A stretch of 64,000 bases of DNA from Bordetella parapertussis (GTDB lineage: Bacteria; Pseudomonadota; Gammaproteobacteria; Burkholderiales; Burkholderiaceae_C), in contig CAMCTC010000014.1 of NCBI GenBank assembly GCA_945878355.1, forward strand, positions 1 through 64,000, in the 5' to 3' direction. Positions within the stretch are counted from its first letter, which is position 1. The number at the start of each line of letters is the position of its first letter. The position numbers were made by a program, and so were the translations under genes. Below are positions 16,111 through 26,420 of the stretch, one piece after another. Below the pieces are notes generated by a model. The model had not been told where the DNA came from. It saw only the letters and a program-made list of their open reading frames with translations, and searched no databases.

Positions 16111-16925
16111 GAATCGTCGCGCTGATTCTGCTGCTGGCCAACGCGCTGCTGTTGTCGGCAACGCTGTTCGGCGGGTTCGACATGCTCAGCGACGGCGCGT
16201 TAGGCGCACAAGCGCAGCGCGAGCCTCAACGCTTGCAGCGCCAGGTTGACCCTGGCGCGGTGCAAATCCTGTCGCCCCAGGCGGCGAGCGCGGCGCTGGC
16301 CGCTGCCGCCGCATCGGCAGCCGAGACCGCTGCCCAGGCTGCCGCAGCGGCCTGCCTGGAAGCCGGGCCGTTCAACGATGCCGATGCCGATGCCGCCGAG
16401 CGAACCCTGCGCGATGCCGGCGTGGCAGCCGGCAGCTGGCAGACCCGCAAGACCGAGGTCAGCGGCGTTTTCATGGTCTACATGGGCCGCTACACCGACC
16501 CCGAAATCTTGCAGCGCAAGCGTGAGGAGCTCAGGCGCCGCAAAGTCGAGGCGGAGACCATCAGCGACGCCGCCGACCTGCAGCCGGGATTGAACCTGGG
16601 TCGCTTCGACGACAAGCGCTCAGCCGACGCCGCGCTGGCCTCGCTGATGCAGCGCGGCGTGACCAGCGCAAAAGTCATCATGCTGCGCCCGGCTCACACC
16701 ATGATCAGATTCGGCGCCCCTGACGCTGCAACACGGGCGAGGCTAGCCGGCTTGCCGATGCCCGTGGGGCCTGGTTTCGTGAATTGCCCGTTGCCGGCCA
16801 CTGCAGCCAATGGCGCCGCAGCATCCAACGCAGTCAAGCCTGCGCCGAGCGCCGAGAACACCAGCGTCAGCAACGCCTCGCCGCAGGCCAAGCCGGCTGC
16901 GTCATCGTCCGCTGCCAAGCGCTGA
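16104..16925 (+). CDS. SPOR-like single-pass membrane protein
   Basis: A 273-residue protein starting at GTG 16104, inside the end of the biotin ligase gene. One N-terminal membrane helix (Ile-Val-Ala-Leu-Ile-Leu-Leu-Leu-Ala-Asn-Ala-Leu-Leu) is followed by a long alanine-rich stretch. A region of about 120 residues with the SPOR look comes next: Cys-Leu-Glu-Ala-Gly-Pro-Phe, then Val-Tyr-Met-Gly-Arg-Tyr, then Leu-Asn-Leu-Gly-Arg-Phe-Asp-Asp. SPOR domains bind denuded peptidoglycan at the septum. The tail is Ala/Ser/Pro-rich. The SPOR call is tentative. Confidence 0.65.
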   Translation: MLRIVALILLLANALLLSATLFGGFDMLSDGALGAQAQREPQRLQRQVDPGAVQILSPQAASAALAAAAASAAETAAQAAAAACLEAGPFNDADADAAERTLRDAGVAAGSWQTRKTEVSGVFMVYMGRYTDPEILQRKREELRRRKVEAETISDAADLQPGLNLGRFDDKRSADAALASLMQRGVTSAKVIMLRPAHTMIRFGAPDAATRARLAGLPMPVGPGFVNCPLPATAANGAAASNAVKPAPSAENTSVSNASPQAKPAASSSAAKR

Positions 16926-16957
16926 AAGAGCGCCGCCCGGGGATGCCAAGACCTCGG

Positions 16958-19900
16958 TCAGCTGCGGCGCCGCGCCAGCAAGCCCACCGCAGCAGCGAGC
17001 CCGATCAACCAGCCAAGGCCCAGCGCGCCACCCCCGCTGGCCGGCGGGGTGGTCACCCCGCCAGGCCCATCCACCGTCGAGACACTGCCCAGCGCAAAGC
17101 TCCGAGTAGGCCCAGTGCTGGACGAGGGCCCCGTGTTGGAGATGGCGGCCGTCAATGTGGCTGTCGCGCTGGCACTGTTAGCGCTCGCGTCAGTCACCTT
17201 TAGCGTCAGCGCATAGTCACCGACCAGATCGACAGTCAAGACCGCCATGGCTGCGGTCGAGTCCTTCAACAGGGCAAGGCTGCCCGCAGGTCTAGCGTCC
17301 AAGGACCAGGCATGACTGAGTTGGCTGCCCACCACATCGCCTCGCAGCACGGCGACCAGGCCGACGTTGGCAGCCGCCGAACTGCCGATGCCAGCCTTCA
17401 GCGCAGGCGTCTGGCCAGGATTGAGCTTGTCGACAACGACTGGCCCGCTGCCAGAGGCGTTGAAGAACAACCACTGGGGGCTCGGTGAATCCAGTCCGAC
17501 GACTCGCTTCAAAACACCGATCGCATCGGCCAACTCGATCTTGCCGTTGCCGTCGAAGTCGGCAGCAAACAGCTGGTAAGGCGTGACGCTCTGCCCACCA
17601 CTGTTCACGTCAAGGCCAACAATCAGTCTGAGGATCGCCATCGCATCTTGAAGGTTGACGGCCTGCAGGACCAGTGCTGGCGCCACGATCGAAATCGACT
17701 GGCTGGCGCTGCTGCTCGCACCCCCGCTGTCGGTCACGGTCAGGCTGACCACCACGGTGCCGTCCGCCGTGGTCGCCAAGGTCGCGGTCTTGCCCGTTGT
17801 CGGGCCACTGAAACTCGCCAATCCGGCACCGCTGGCGATGGTCCATTGGTAGGCCGCAATGCTGCGGCCTGCACCCGCCAACGACGCGCCGGCGTCCAAC
17901 GTGACGCTGGCGCCAGCCACCGGCACAGTCGCTGACATTGTGATCAAGGCAGTCGGCGCAGCCACCACATCGATGGTCTGGGTGCTGGTGCGGACCCCAC
18001 CGGCACTGTCGGTAACCGTCAGGCTGACGACCACCGTGCCGGCTGCGCTGGTCGCCAACACCGCCGTGGCGGCATTGCTCGCGCCGGTGAAGCTCGCCAA
18101 ACTGGCACCGCTGACGATCGCCCATTGGTAGCCGATGATCGTGCGGCCGGCAGCCGCCGATGACGCAGCGCCGCTGAGCGAGACCGCTGACCCGGCAGTG
18201 GGTATCGCGGCGGACAGCGCAATCGCTGCCGTTGGCGCAGCTGCGACGTTGATCGCCTGCGTGGCGCTGCGAACCGCCCCCGCGCTGTCGGTCACCGTCA
18301 GGCTGACCACCACCGTGCCGGCAGCGCTGGTGACCAGCGTCGCACTGCTGGAGTTGGTCGCGCCGCTGAAGGCCGCGATCGCGCTGCCGCTGATAAGCGT
18401 CCATTGGTAAGCGACGATCGAGCGGCCGATGGCGGCGGACGAGCCGCTGCCGTTCAGACCCACAGCCGCGCCCACCGTGGCGTTGACGCTGACCGGCGCA
18501 ATCGCCGCCACCGGCGCCGCCGCGATATTGATCGGCTGGGTCGTCGTTCGCGTGCCGCCAGCACTGTCGGTGACCGTCAGGCTGATGACCACCGTGCCTG
18601 CAGCCGTGGTCGCCAGCGTGACGCTGCTGCCGTCGGTCGCGCCAGTGAAACTGGCCAGCCCGGCGCCGCTGGCGATGGCCCACTGGAAGCCAGCGATCGA
18701 GCGGCCGGCGGCGGCCGATGATGCGCTGCCGTTGAGCGTGACCGGGTCGCCAACGGTAGCAGCAGCGGTGGCAAGCGCGATGACGGCGGTGGGCTGCAAG
18801 GGCGAGGCCTGAGCCCGCGCCACCGCTGCACCCGCATCCAGCATGCCGGCGCCACAGGTCTTGGTGGTGCAGTAACACTCGAGCTGCTCGGTATTGCTGG
18901 GCGCTTTGCAGGCCCGCACCGCGGAATCGGCCCCACCGATGGTCGGAAATGTCCGCGCCGTGGCTTGCAAAGCGGTCTTGACCTGCGCCGATGTCAGCGT
19001 CGGGTCGACCGACAGCATCAGCGCCGCCGTGCCAGCCACCAGCGGCGCGGCAAAGCTGGTGCCCACCGTGATGGTGTAGCTGTCGCTGTAGCCGTTGGCG
19101 CCAGGCGAATTGGTGCCGGCGTTGTTGGTGGTCAGCAACGAATAAAGGCAGGGCGACCCGCTGGCGGTGTTGACGCAGTTGCCCGCCGGCGCGGCGATCG
19201 CGACCTCGGGCCCGATGCTGGAATAACCGACCTTGGTGCCGGCATGGCGCAAGCCGGCGACCGCGATCACCCCGGGGCAATTGGCCGGCGTGTTGACGGC
19301 AAGGCCCGTCTCGTTGCCGGCAGCCACAACCACCGTGACGCGGGCTGCCACCAACTGCGACATGATGGATTGATAGTCTGGGCCACAACTGCCGGTCGAG
19401 CCCAGGCTCAGGTTGATGACCTGGGCCGGGTGCGGATTGACCACCGGGTCGCTGCTCAGCCCGGCAGACCACAGCATTGCGGCCTGAATGTCGGAGTCGT
19501 AGCCGCCGCAATTGCCCAGCACCCGCACTGGCAACAGCATCACCTTGCGACCGACGCCGGCCATGCCGATGCCGTTGTCGGTGGCCGCGCCGATCAGGCC
19601 GGCGGTTTCGGTGCCATGCCAGCTGCTGGGAGACGACCCGCCGCAACCATCCGCAGAGGTGGTCCAGTCACCCGGATCGCTGGCGTCGGCATCGCGGCCG
19701 CCGCCGTCGTTGCCTGTCCCGGCATCGCTGACGAAATCGTAGCCCGGCCACAGCTTGCCAGCCAGGTCAGGATGGTCGAAGCGCACGCCGGTGTCGAGCA
19801 CCGCCACGGTGATCGCGGGCGAACCGAGCGTCATCGCCCAGGCTGCCTCCGCATTGATCGCCGAGACCATGGTGCTGTCGGGCGCCCGCAGATACCACTG

Positions 19901-20347
19901 GCCCACCAGCGGCGTGATGCCGGTCTGGTTGGCGGCGTAATAGGGGTCGTTTGGCAGCACCGCATGGATGTGCCGGCGCCGGTCGACCACCGCCCACTCG
20001 ACATCGGGTTGCACCGCCATCCGAGCAGCGAGCTGCGCCGACGACAGGCCCCGTCCTCGCAGGCCCTGGGCATGCGGTCCCAGCGGCCGACCGTCGGTCA
20101 AAGGCAGCGACAGGCGCTTGCCCAGAGGACCAGCATGCTGGGCTCGCCCTGCGGCGACGCCTGATCGCGCCAGTGCACTGCCACGGCGGAACTTGACGAT
20201 CACACGCGCGTTGCTGTGATCCTCTGCGACCGGCGCGGCGCTGCGCGGCACCGGCCCGCGCTCGCTGAATGCCGCGCCAGGCATCAACGCGATCAGCAGC
20301 AGCGCCAGCCACCCGACAGCCAGCTGTTTGATCGTTCCCGAAACCAT
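16958..20347 (-). CDS. Secreted S8 (subtilisin-like) protease with repeats, dockerin-like module and GlyGly-CTERM
   Basis: A 1129-residue exported protein. Residues 1-28 are a signal peptide (Ala-Val-Gly-Trp-Leu-Ala-Leu-Leu-Leu-Ile-Ala-Leu). A propeptide region precedes the peptidase domain, whose triad is Asp185 (Val-Leu-Asp-Thr-Gly), His244 (Trp-His-Gly-Thr) and Ser431 (Gly-Thr-Ser-Phe-Ala-Ala-Pro), with Asn345 in Ala-Gly-Asn. Four near-identical 93-residue PKD-like repeats cover about 512-886. A dockerin-like EF-hand module (Asp-Phe-Asp-Gly-Asn-Gly-Lys) follows near 900-958. The end is a GlyGly-CTERM signal: Ser-Gly-Gly-Gly-Ala-Leu-Gly, a hydrophobic helix, then Arg-Arg-Arg-Ser. That tail predicts processing by a rhombosortase, and one is encoded at 34700. 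Confidence 0.92.
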   Translation of the reverse strand: MVSGTIKQLAVGWLALLLIALMPGAAFSERGPVPRSAAPVAEDHSNARVIVKFRRGSALARSGVAAGRAQHAGPLGKRLSLPLTDGRPLGPHAQGLRGRGLSSAQLAARMAVQPDVEWAVVDRRRHIHAVLPNDPYYAANQTGITPLVGQWYLRAPDSTMVSAINAEAAWAMTLGSPAITVAVLDTGVRFDHPDLAGKLWPGYDFVSDAGTGNDGGGRDADASDPGDWTTSADGCGGSSPSSWHGTETAGLIGAATDNGIGMAGVGRKVMLLPVRVLGNCGGYDSDIQAAMLWSAGLSSDPVVNPHPAQVINLSLGSTGSCGPDYQSIMSQLVAARVTVVVAAGNETGLAVNTPANCPGVIAVAGLRHAGTKVGYSSIGPEVAIAAPAGNCVNTASGSPCLYSLLTTNNAGTNSPGANGYSDSYTITVGTSFAAPLVAGTAALMLSVDPTLTSAQVKTALQATARTFPTIGGADSAVRACKAPSNTEQLECYCTTKTCGAGMLDAGAAVARAQASPLQPTAVIALATAAATVGDPVTLNGSASSAAAGRSIAGFQWAIASGAGLASFTGATDGSSVTLATTAAGTVVISLTVTDSAGGTRTTTQPINIAAAPVAAIAPVSVNATVGAAVGLNGSGSSAAIGRSIVAYQWTLISGSAIAAFSGATNSSSATLVTSAAGTVVVSLTVTDSAGAVRSATQAINVAAAPTAAIALSAAIPTAGSAVSLSGAASSAAAGRTIIGYQWAIVSGASLASFTGASNAATAVLATSAAGTVVVSLTVTDSAGGVRTSTQTIDVVAAPTALITMSATVPVAGASVTLDAGASLAGAGRSIAAYQWTIASGAGLASFSGPTTGKTATLATTADGTVVVSLTVTDSGGASSSASQSISIVAPALVLQAVNLQDAMAILRLIVGLDVNSGGQSVTPYQLFAADFDGNGKIELADAIGVLKRVVGLDSPSPQWLFFNASGSGPVVVDKLNPGQTPALKAGIGSSAAANVGLVAVLRGDVVGSQLSHAWSLDARPAGSLALLKDSTAAMAVLTVDLVGDYALTLKVTDASANSASATATLTAAISNTGPSSSTGPTRSFALGSVSTVDGPGGVTTPPASGGGALGLGWLIGLAAAVGLLARRRS
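17695..18810. repeat. Four in-frame 279 bp tandem repeats inside the S8 protease gene
   Basis: The same landmark, a GTCGGT-C-ACCGTCAGG-type stretch, recurs at 17729, 18008, 18287 and 18566, exactly 279 bp apart each time. Each unit encodes 93 residues of a PKD-like beta-sandwich (Tyr-Gln-Trp, then Ala-Gly-Thr-Val-Val-Val-Ser-Leu-Thr-Val-Thr-Asp-Ser). The boundaries given are approximate. The constant period with no insertions suggests recent duplication or gene conversion. Confidence 0.85.
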
Positions 20348-20421
20348 CGCCAGCGCACCCTATTGAAGACCGGTGCAGCCTCCGGCGATCACCGAATGCT
20401 GTGCCGGGATTGTCAAGATGA

Positions 20422-21474
<1,053 letters not shown>

Positions 21475-23502
21475 CTACTTGCCGAGGACTTGCCGCACGG
21501 TATTGGCCAGGTCTTCGGCAGTCAGGCCGAAATGCTTGAACAGCTGCGGCGCAGGCGCGCTCTCGCCATAGCTGTCGATGCCGAGGACGGCAGCGCAGCC
21601 GTACTTCCACCAGCCGTCGGTCACGCCGGCCTCGATCGCGACCCTCGGCAGCTTGTCCGGCAACACGCTGGTCTTGTAGGCCAGGCTCTGGCGGTCGAAC
21701 ACGCTGGTGCTGGGCATCGACACGACACGCACCGCGATCTTCAAGCTGGCCAGCGCCGCCTGGGCATGCAGCGCCAGCGCAACCTCGCTGCCGGTGGCAA
21801 TGATCACCGCCTGGGGCTTCTTGTTCAGACCGACTTCGCTGGGCTCGGCCAGCACGTAAGCGCCTTTGGCGATGTCCTCCAGGCCGGCCTTGGGCAGGTA
21901 GGGCAGGTTCTGCCGGCTCAGCAGCAAAGCGCTAGGCCGCTGCCGGCTCTGGATGGCCACGCCCCAGGCCACGGTGGTCTCGGCGCTGTCGGCGGGGCGC
22001 CAAACGTCTAGCCCAGGGATCAGCCGCAGGCTGGCCGCATGCTCGACGCTTTGGTGCGTCGGGCCGTCCTCGCCCAGGCCGATCGAGTCGTGGGTGAAGA
22101 CATGGATCACCCTGGTCTTCATCAGCGCGGCCATCCGGATCGCGTTGCGGCTGTAGTCGGAGAAGGTCAGGAAAGTGCCGCCGTAAGGGATGAAACCGCC
22201 GTGCAGCGCAACGCCGTTCATGATCGCGGCCATGCCAAACTCGCGCACGCCGTAGTTGATGTGGCGCCCGCCATTGCTCGCGCCGTCGCTGTCGAAACGC
22301 AGCGACGGGGTGTACGCCGTGTTGGTCAGGTTGGAGCCGGTCAGGTCGGCCGACCCGCCGAGCAACTCGGGCAGCGCAGCGGTGAAGGCCTCGAGCGCGT
22401 TCTGGCTGGACTTGCGGCTCGCCACCGTCTGCGCAGCACTGTGGGCGGCCACTGCCGCGTCGACCACCGCTTGCGCAAAGCCGGCAGGCAGGTCACCGCT
22501 GAGGCGGCGCGCCAGCTCGGCAGCCAGCGCCGGGTGCTTGACCTTGTAAGCGGAAAAAGCCTTGGTCCAGCGCGCTTCAGCGGCCTCGCCGGCACGTTTG
22601 CCGTCCCAGGCGGCGTAAGCGGCCTCGGGAATCACGAAGGGCTCATGCGGCCAAGCCAGCGCTTCGCGGGTCAGCTTGATCTCGAGCTCACCCAGGGCCT
22701 CGCCGTGGGCCTTGGCGGTGCCGGCGCGGTTGGGCGAACCCTTGCCGATGGTGGTCTTGCAGATCAGCAGCGTGGGTTGGGTCGCCGAGGCTCTGGCTTG
22801 GGTCAGCGCAGCGTCGACTGCCGCCACATCATGGCCGTCAAGCGGGCCGATCACGTTCCAACCATAAGCCTCGAAACGCTTGGCCACGTCGTCGACATAC
22901 CAGGGCTTGACCGGGCCGTCGATCGAGATGCCGTTGTCGTCGTAGAGCGCGACCAGCTTGTTGAGCTTCCAGGCCCCGGCCAGCGCACAGGCTTCGTGGC
23001 TGATGCCCTCCATCAAGCAGCCGTCGCCCATGAAAGCGTAGGTGCGGTGGTCGACCACGTTGTGCCCAGGGCGGTTGAACTCGGCCGCCAGCAGTTTTTC
23101 GGCCAGCGCCATGCCGACCGCGTTGGTCAGGCCCTGGCCCAAGGGCCCGGTGGTGGTCTCGATGCCTGGCGTCACGCCGACCTCGGGGTGCCCTGGCGTC
23201 TTGCTGTGCAGCTTGCGGAAGTTGCGCAGCTCTGACAACGCGAGGTCGTAACCGGTCAGGTGCAGCAGGGCGTAGACCAGCATCGAGGCATGGCCGTTGC
23301 TCAGCACAAAGCGGTCGCGGTTGGCCCATTGCGGGTTGGCCGGGTTGTGCGACAGATGCCGGCCCCACAGCGCCACCGCGATCTCGGCCATGCCCATGGG
23401 CGCGCCAGGGTGGCCGGAGTTGGCCTGCTGGACCGCGTCCATCGCCAACGCGCGGACCGCGTTGGCCATCAAGGTGGTGTCTTGGTTCTTCGAGGTGGCC
23501 AT
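21475..23502 (-). CDS. tkt: Transketolase
   Basis: A 675-residue enzyme that moves two-carbon units between sugar phosphates with thiamine pyrophosphate. Start ATG 23502 gives the expected length (E. coli TktA is 663). Visible are Asn-Ser-Gly-His-Pro-Gly-Ala-Pro-Met-Gly near the start and Gly-Asp-Gly-Cys-Leu-Met-Glu-Gly for cofactor binding. Also present are Gly-Glu-Asp-Gly-Pro-Thr-His-Gln-Ser-Val-Glu and the C-terminal domain. It precedes gap on the same strand. Confidence 0.97.
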   Translation of the reverse strand: MATSKNQDTTLMANAVRALAMDAVQQANSGHPGAPMGMAEIAVALWGRHLSHNPANPQWANRDRFVLSNGHASMLVYALLHLTGYDLALSELRNFRKLHSKTPGHPEVGVTPGIETTTGPLGQGLTNAVGMALAEKLLAAEFNRPGHNVVDHRTYAFMGDGCLMEGISHEACALAGAWKLNKLVALYDDNGISIDGPVKPWYVDDVAKRFEAYGWNVIGPLDGHDVAAVDAALTQARASATQPTLLICKTTIGKGSPNRAGTAKAHGEALGELEIKLTREALAWPHEPFVIPEAAYAAWDGKRAGEAAEARWTKAFSAYKVKHPALAAELARRLSGDLPAGFAQAVVDAAVAAHSAAQTVASRKSSQNALEAFTAALPELLGGSADLTGSNLTNTAYTPSLRFDSDGASNGGRHINYGVREFGMAAIMNGVALHGGFIPYGGTFLTFSDYSRNAIRMAALMKTRVIHVFTHDSIGLGEDGPTHQSVEHAASLRLIPGLDVWRPADSAETTVAWGVAIQSRQRPSALLLSRQNLPYLPKAGLEDIAKGAYVLAEPSEVGLNKKPQAVIIATGSEVALALHAQAALASLKIAVRVVSMPSTSVFDRQSLAYKTSVLPDKLPRVAIEAGVTDGWWKYGCAAVLGIDSYGESAPAPQLFKHFGLTAEDLANTVRQVLGK

Positions 23503-23695
23503 GCGCTGTGCCCTGAGGCGTTGGAAGTGAATCGGTCGGGCGGCAAAGCGCAAGATTTTAACGGCCGCAGGCACTGCGGCCGGCTGGCCAGGCCGAGGGG
23601 ATTGAACGGCAGCGATGCATTGGTCTTGATCTTGCGCAAGAGCAAATCGACCTGTCCGCGACACGCTCTGACCGTCTTCATCCACCGCCCCGACC

Positions 23696-24271
23696 ATGCG
23701 ACACCTCGCGCTGAGCGTGATCCACGACGAACACCAAGCCCTGGCTGCGATGCTGCGCTCGATGAGCCTGCTGGTGGCCCGGGCCCATCGCGAAAAGCAT
23801 CCGCCCGACTTCGGCGTGCTGCGGGCGATGCTGTTCTACGTCGATGAGTTCCCCGAAAAGCAACACCATCCCAAGGAAAGCGTGCTGCTGTTTCCGCGCC
23901 TGCGCCTGCGCTGCCCGCAACTGGGCGCCACGCTCGACCGGCTCGACGCTGACCACGAGCACGGCGAGGCCTCGATCCGATTGCTGGAACATGCGCTGCT
24001 GGCTTACGAGGTGCTGGGCGAACCACGCCGGCAAGACTTTGTAGCGGCCATGGACCGCTATGTCGACGCCTACCTCAGCCACATGGCGATCGAGGAAAGC
24101 GAAGTGCTGCCCGCCGCGCGAACGAATTTCAACGAAGCCGACTGGTCGGCGCTAGACGAGGCTTTCGGCGCCAACCGTGATCCGCTGGCCGGCCACGCAG
24201 CAGACGATGTGTACCGGCCGCTGTTCCGCAAGATCGTGATGAGTGCCCCGGCGCCGATAGGCTTGGGCTGA
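23696..24271 (+). CDS. Hemerythrin HHE-domain protein
   Basis: A 191-residue cytoplasmic helical-bundle protein. Candidate di-iron ligands follow the HHE pattern: His-Asp-Glu-His at residues 10-13, Lys-Gln-His-His-Pro-Lys-Glu then Leu-Phe-Pro in the middle, Asp-His-Glu-His-Gly-Glu in helix three, and His-Met-Ala-Ile-Glu-Glu-Ser-Glu near residue 130. Such proteins bind oxygen or handle iron and nitric oxide stress. It is divergent from tkt across a 193 bp gap. No nearby gene points to a specific role. Confidence 0.88.
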   Translation: MRHLALSVIHDEHQALAAMLRSMSLLVARAHREKHPPDFGVLRAMLFYVDEFPEKQHHPKESVLLFPRLRLRCPQLGATLDRLDADHEHGEASIRLLEHALLAYEVLGEPRRQDFVAAMDRYVDAYLSHMAIEESEVLPAARTNFNEADWSALDEAFGANRDPLAGHAADDVYRPLFRKIVMSAPAPIGLG

Positions 24272-24313
24272 AGCCATGCCTGGACGGCGGGCGGCGCGGC
24301 CTAAACTCGCGCG

Positions 24314-25039
24314 ATGCCGCCGCAAACACAGCTCAAAGCCCTGATCCTGGCCGCAGGTCGGGGCGAGCGCATGCGCCCGCTCAGCGACCAGACCCCCAAG
24401 CCGCTGCTGACGGTCGGCGGCAAGCCGATCATCGAGTGGCATCTGCTGGCGCTGGCGGCGGCGGGCGTTCGCGAGGTGGTGATCAACACCGCCTGGCTCG
24501 AGCAACAGTTTCCCGAGGTGCTGGGCGACGGCAGCCGCTGGGGCCTGCGACTGCATTACTCAATGGAAGGCCGCGACCACGGCGGTGCGCTCGAGACCGC
24601 GGGCGGCATCCGCAAAGCGCTGCCGCTGCTGGGCGACTGCTTCTGGCTGCTGTCTGGCGACATCGTCGCGCGCGGCTTCGGCTTCGATGCGGCCCGGGCG
24701 CAGCGCTTTGCCAGCGGCAGCGACGATGCCCACCTGTGGCTGGTGGCCAACCCTGATTTCAACGCTGCCGGCGACTTTGCACTGGACGGCGACCGGGTAC
24801 GGCGTCCGGACGCGCACCTGGCCAGGCCCATGACCTACGCCAACCTGGCCTTGATTCGAGGCTCGCTGGTGGCTGGTCTTGCCAGTGGCGAGCGCGCTGC
24901 GCTGGGACCCCTGCTGTTCGCCAGCGCGCAGGCGGGCCGGCTTGGTGGCGAACAGCTGGCAGGCCCATGGCACAACCTGGGCACCCCCGGCCAGCTCGCA
25001 GCACTCAACGCCGCCTGGACTGTGTCGGCCAGCGCCTGA
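24314..25039 (+). CDS. murU: Nucleotidyltransferase, MurU-like (MurNAc-1-phosphate uridylyltransferase)
   Basis: A 241-residue sugar-phosphate nucleotidyltransferase. It opens with Leu-Ile-Leu-Ala-Ala-Gly-Arg-Gly-Glu-Arg-Met-Arg-Pro-Leu and Pro-Lys-Pro-Leu-Leu, the nucleotide and substrate loop. Gly-Asp-Ile-Val and Trp-His-Asn-Leu-Gly-Thr-Pro follow near the end. MurU makes UDP-MurNAc in the peptidoglycan recycling bypass. Its usual partner kinase gene amgK is not adjacent here, so the substrate is inferred from size and motifs. Confidence 0.8.
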   Translation: MPPQTQLKALILAAGRGERMRPLSDQTPKPLLTVGGKPIIEWHLLALAAAGVREVVINTAWLEQQFPEVLGDGSRWGLRLHYSMEGRDHGGALETAGGIRKALPLLGDCFWLLSGDIVARGFGFDAARAQRFASGSDDAHLWLVANPDFNAAGDFALDGDRVRRPDAHLARPMTYANLALIRGSLVAGLASGERAALGPLLFASAQAGRLGGEQLAGPWHNLGTPGQLAALNAAWTVSASA

Positions 25040-25079
25040 GACCCGGCATGCAGACCCCGAAATTTCGCAAGAGGATCCT

Positions 25080-26306
25080 GTGTTGACCCAAGCTGGCGCA
25101 AGCCCCTGGAAGATTGCGGTGATCGGTGCCGGCCCGGCCGGCTTGGCGCTGGCACTGCAAGCTGCCCGATGGCTGCCCCATGCCGACATCTCGCTGTTCG
25201 ATGCCCGCGCGGCCGACCAGGACATCTCGGCCGACCCGCGCACGCTGGCGCTGGCACTGGGCAGCGTGCAGACCCTGCAGCGCCTGGGCACTTGGCCGGC
25301 CGAGGCCGCCCAGCCGATCACCGAGGTGCTGGTGTCGCAAGCGCCACCGACCTTGAACCTGCCCTGGGGTCCTGGGCTGGTGCACCTGCGGGCCAAGGAC
25401 GAGGGCGTGGACATGCTGGGTGCGGTGCTGAGTTACGGCGCGCTGGTCAGCTGCCTGCAACAGGCCTGGCAGGCCGCCGAAATGCGCTCGCCGCAGCGAC
25501 TGCACAGCCGTTTTGGCCAGCCGGTGGCCGAGGTGCGCAAGCTCGCTGGCGATGCCGGCGCCGAGGTCGACGCCGGCATCGCCGAGCGCTTCGACCTGGC
25601 GGTGGTGGCTGAAGGCGGTGTGTTTGCCGATCAGGCTCGCAAAGCCGTGACCCACGACTACCACCAGACCGCGTGGGTCGGCACGGTCACGCTGGCCGGC
25701 GCCACGCCCGGACTGGCGATCGAGCGCTTCACCCGGGAGGGCCCGTTGGCACTGTTGCCGCTGCGCGCTGCTGCCGACGGCGCAGCCCGCGCGGCCATGG
25801 TCTGGTGCGTGACGAGCGAGCAAGACCCGGACCGCGACACGGTGGCGGCCTTGACAGACGCCCAACGAATCGCTGTGCTGAACCAGCTGCTGCCCGAGCA
25901 AGCCGGACAGGTGTTGACGATCTCGCCGCTCAAGCGTTTTGCGCTCGGCCTGAACGCTGAACGCAAGCTGGTCGACGGCGCGATCGTTCGCATCGGCAAC
26001 GCCGCGCAAACGCTTCATCCGGTGGCCGGACAAGGTCTGAACCTGGGCTTGCGCGATGCGGCCGAACTGGTGCAGGCGCTGCGCCACGCCAAACATGAGG
26101 ACCTGGGCGCGCTGCTGCGACGGCTCGAATGGGCGCGGGGGCCGGACCGCTGGGGCATGATCGCCGCGACCGATTTTCTGGCCCGCAGCTTCACCTGGCG
26201 CTGGCCGGGATTGCCGGCGGCCCGCGGCTTGGGGTTGGCCGCGCTGCAGGCGATGCCGGCGCTGAAATCGGCGCTGGCCCGGCAGATGATGTTCGGCCGG
26301 CGCTAA
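25080..26306 (+). CDS. FAD-dependent UbiH/UbiF/COQ6-family hydroxylase
   Basis: About 408 residues, starting at GTG 25080 or TTG 25083 after AAGAGGA at 25069-25075. The family hydroxylates the ring of ubiquinone precursors. The FAD-binding Val-Ile-Gly-Ala-Gly-Pro-Ala-Gly-Leu-Ala-Leu-Ala is near the N-terminus. The second flavin motif Gly-Asn-Ala-Ala-Gln-Thr-Leu-His-Pro-Val-Ala-Gly-Gln-Gly-Leu-Asn-Leu-Gly is intact. Which ring position it acts on cannot be told from sequence alone. It follows the MurU-like gene by 40 bases. Confidence 0.88.
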   Translation: MLTQAGASPWKIAVIGAGPAGLALALQAARWLPHADISLFDARAADQDISADPRTLALALGSVQTLQRLGTWPAEAAQPITEVLVSQAPPTLNLPWGPGLVHLRAKDEGVDMLGAVLSYGALVSCLQQAWQAAEMRSPQRLHSRFGQPVAEVRKLAGDAGAEVDAGIAERFDLAVVAEGGVFADQARKAVTHDYHQTAWVGTVTLAGATPGLAIERFTREGPLALLPLRAAADGAARAAMVWCVTSEQDPDRDTVAALTDAQRIAVLNQLLPEQAGQVLTISPLKRFALGLNAERKLVDGAIVRIGNAAQTLHPVAGQGLNLGLRDAAELVQALRHAKHEDLGALLRRLEWARGPDRWGMIAATDFLARSFTWRWPGLPAARGLGLAALQAMPALKSALARQMMFGRR

Positions 26307-26420
26307 GCGGGCTGTCCGCGGCGCCGTTGGCTCTCAGCCTGTCGACTGACAGTGCAATGCTGTGCTGCTCGACCCAGGACCCACCACGTGCGTTGGCCCT
26401 GTCCCTCGCACAGGCCGCCT

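Noticed and set aside
17610..19646. A 678-residue leftward frame inside the protease gene
   Set aside because: It is a shadow of the repeated GC-rich coding sequence; the composition is a low-complexity Arg/Gln/His mix and the true frame has a full protease.
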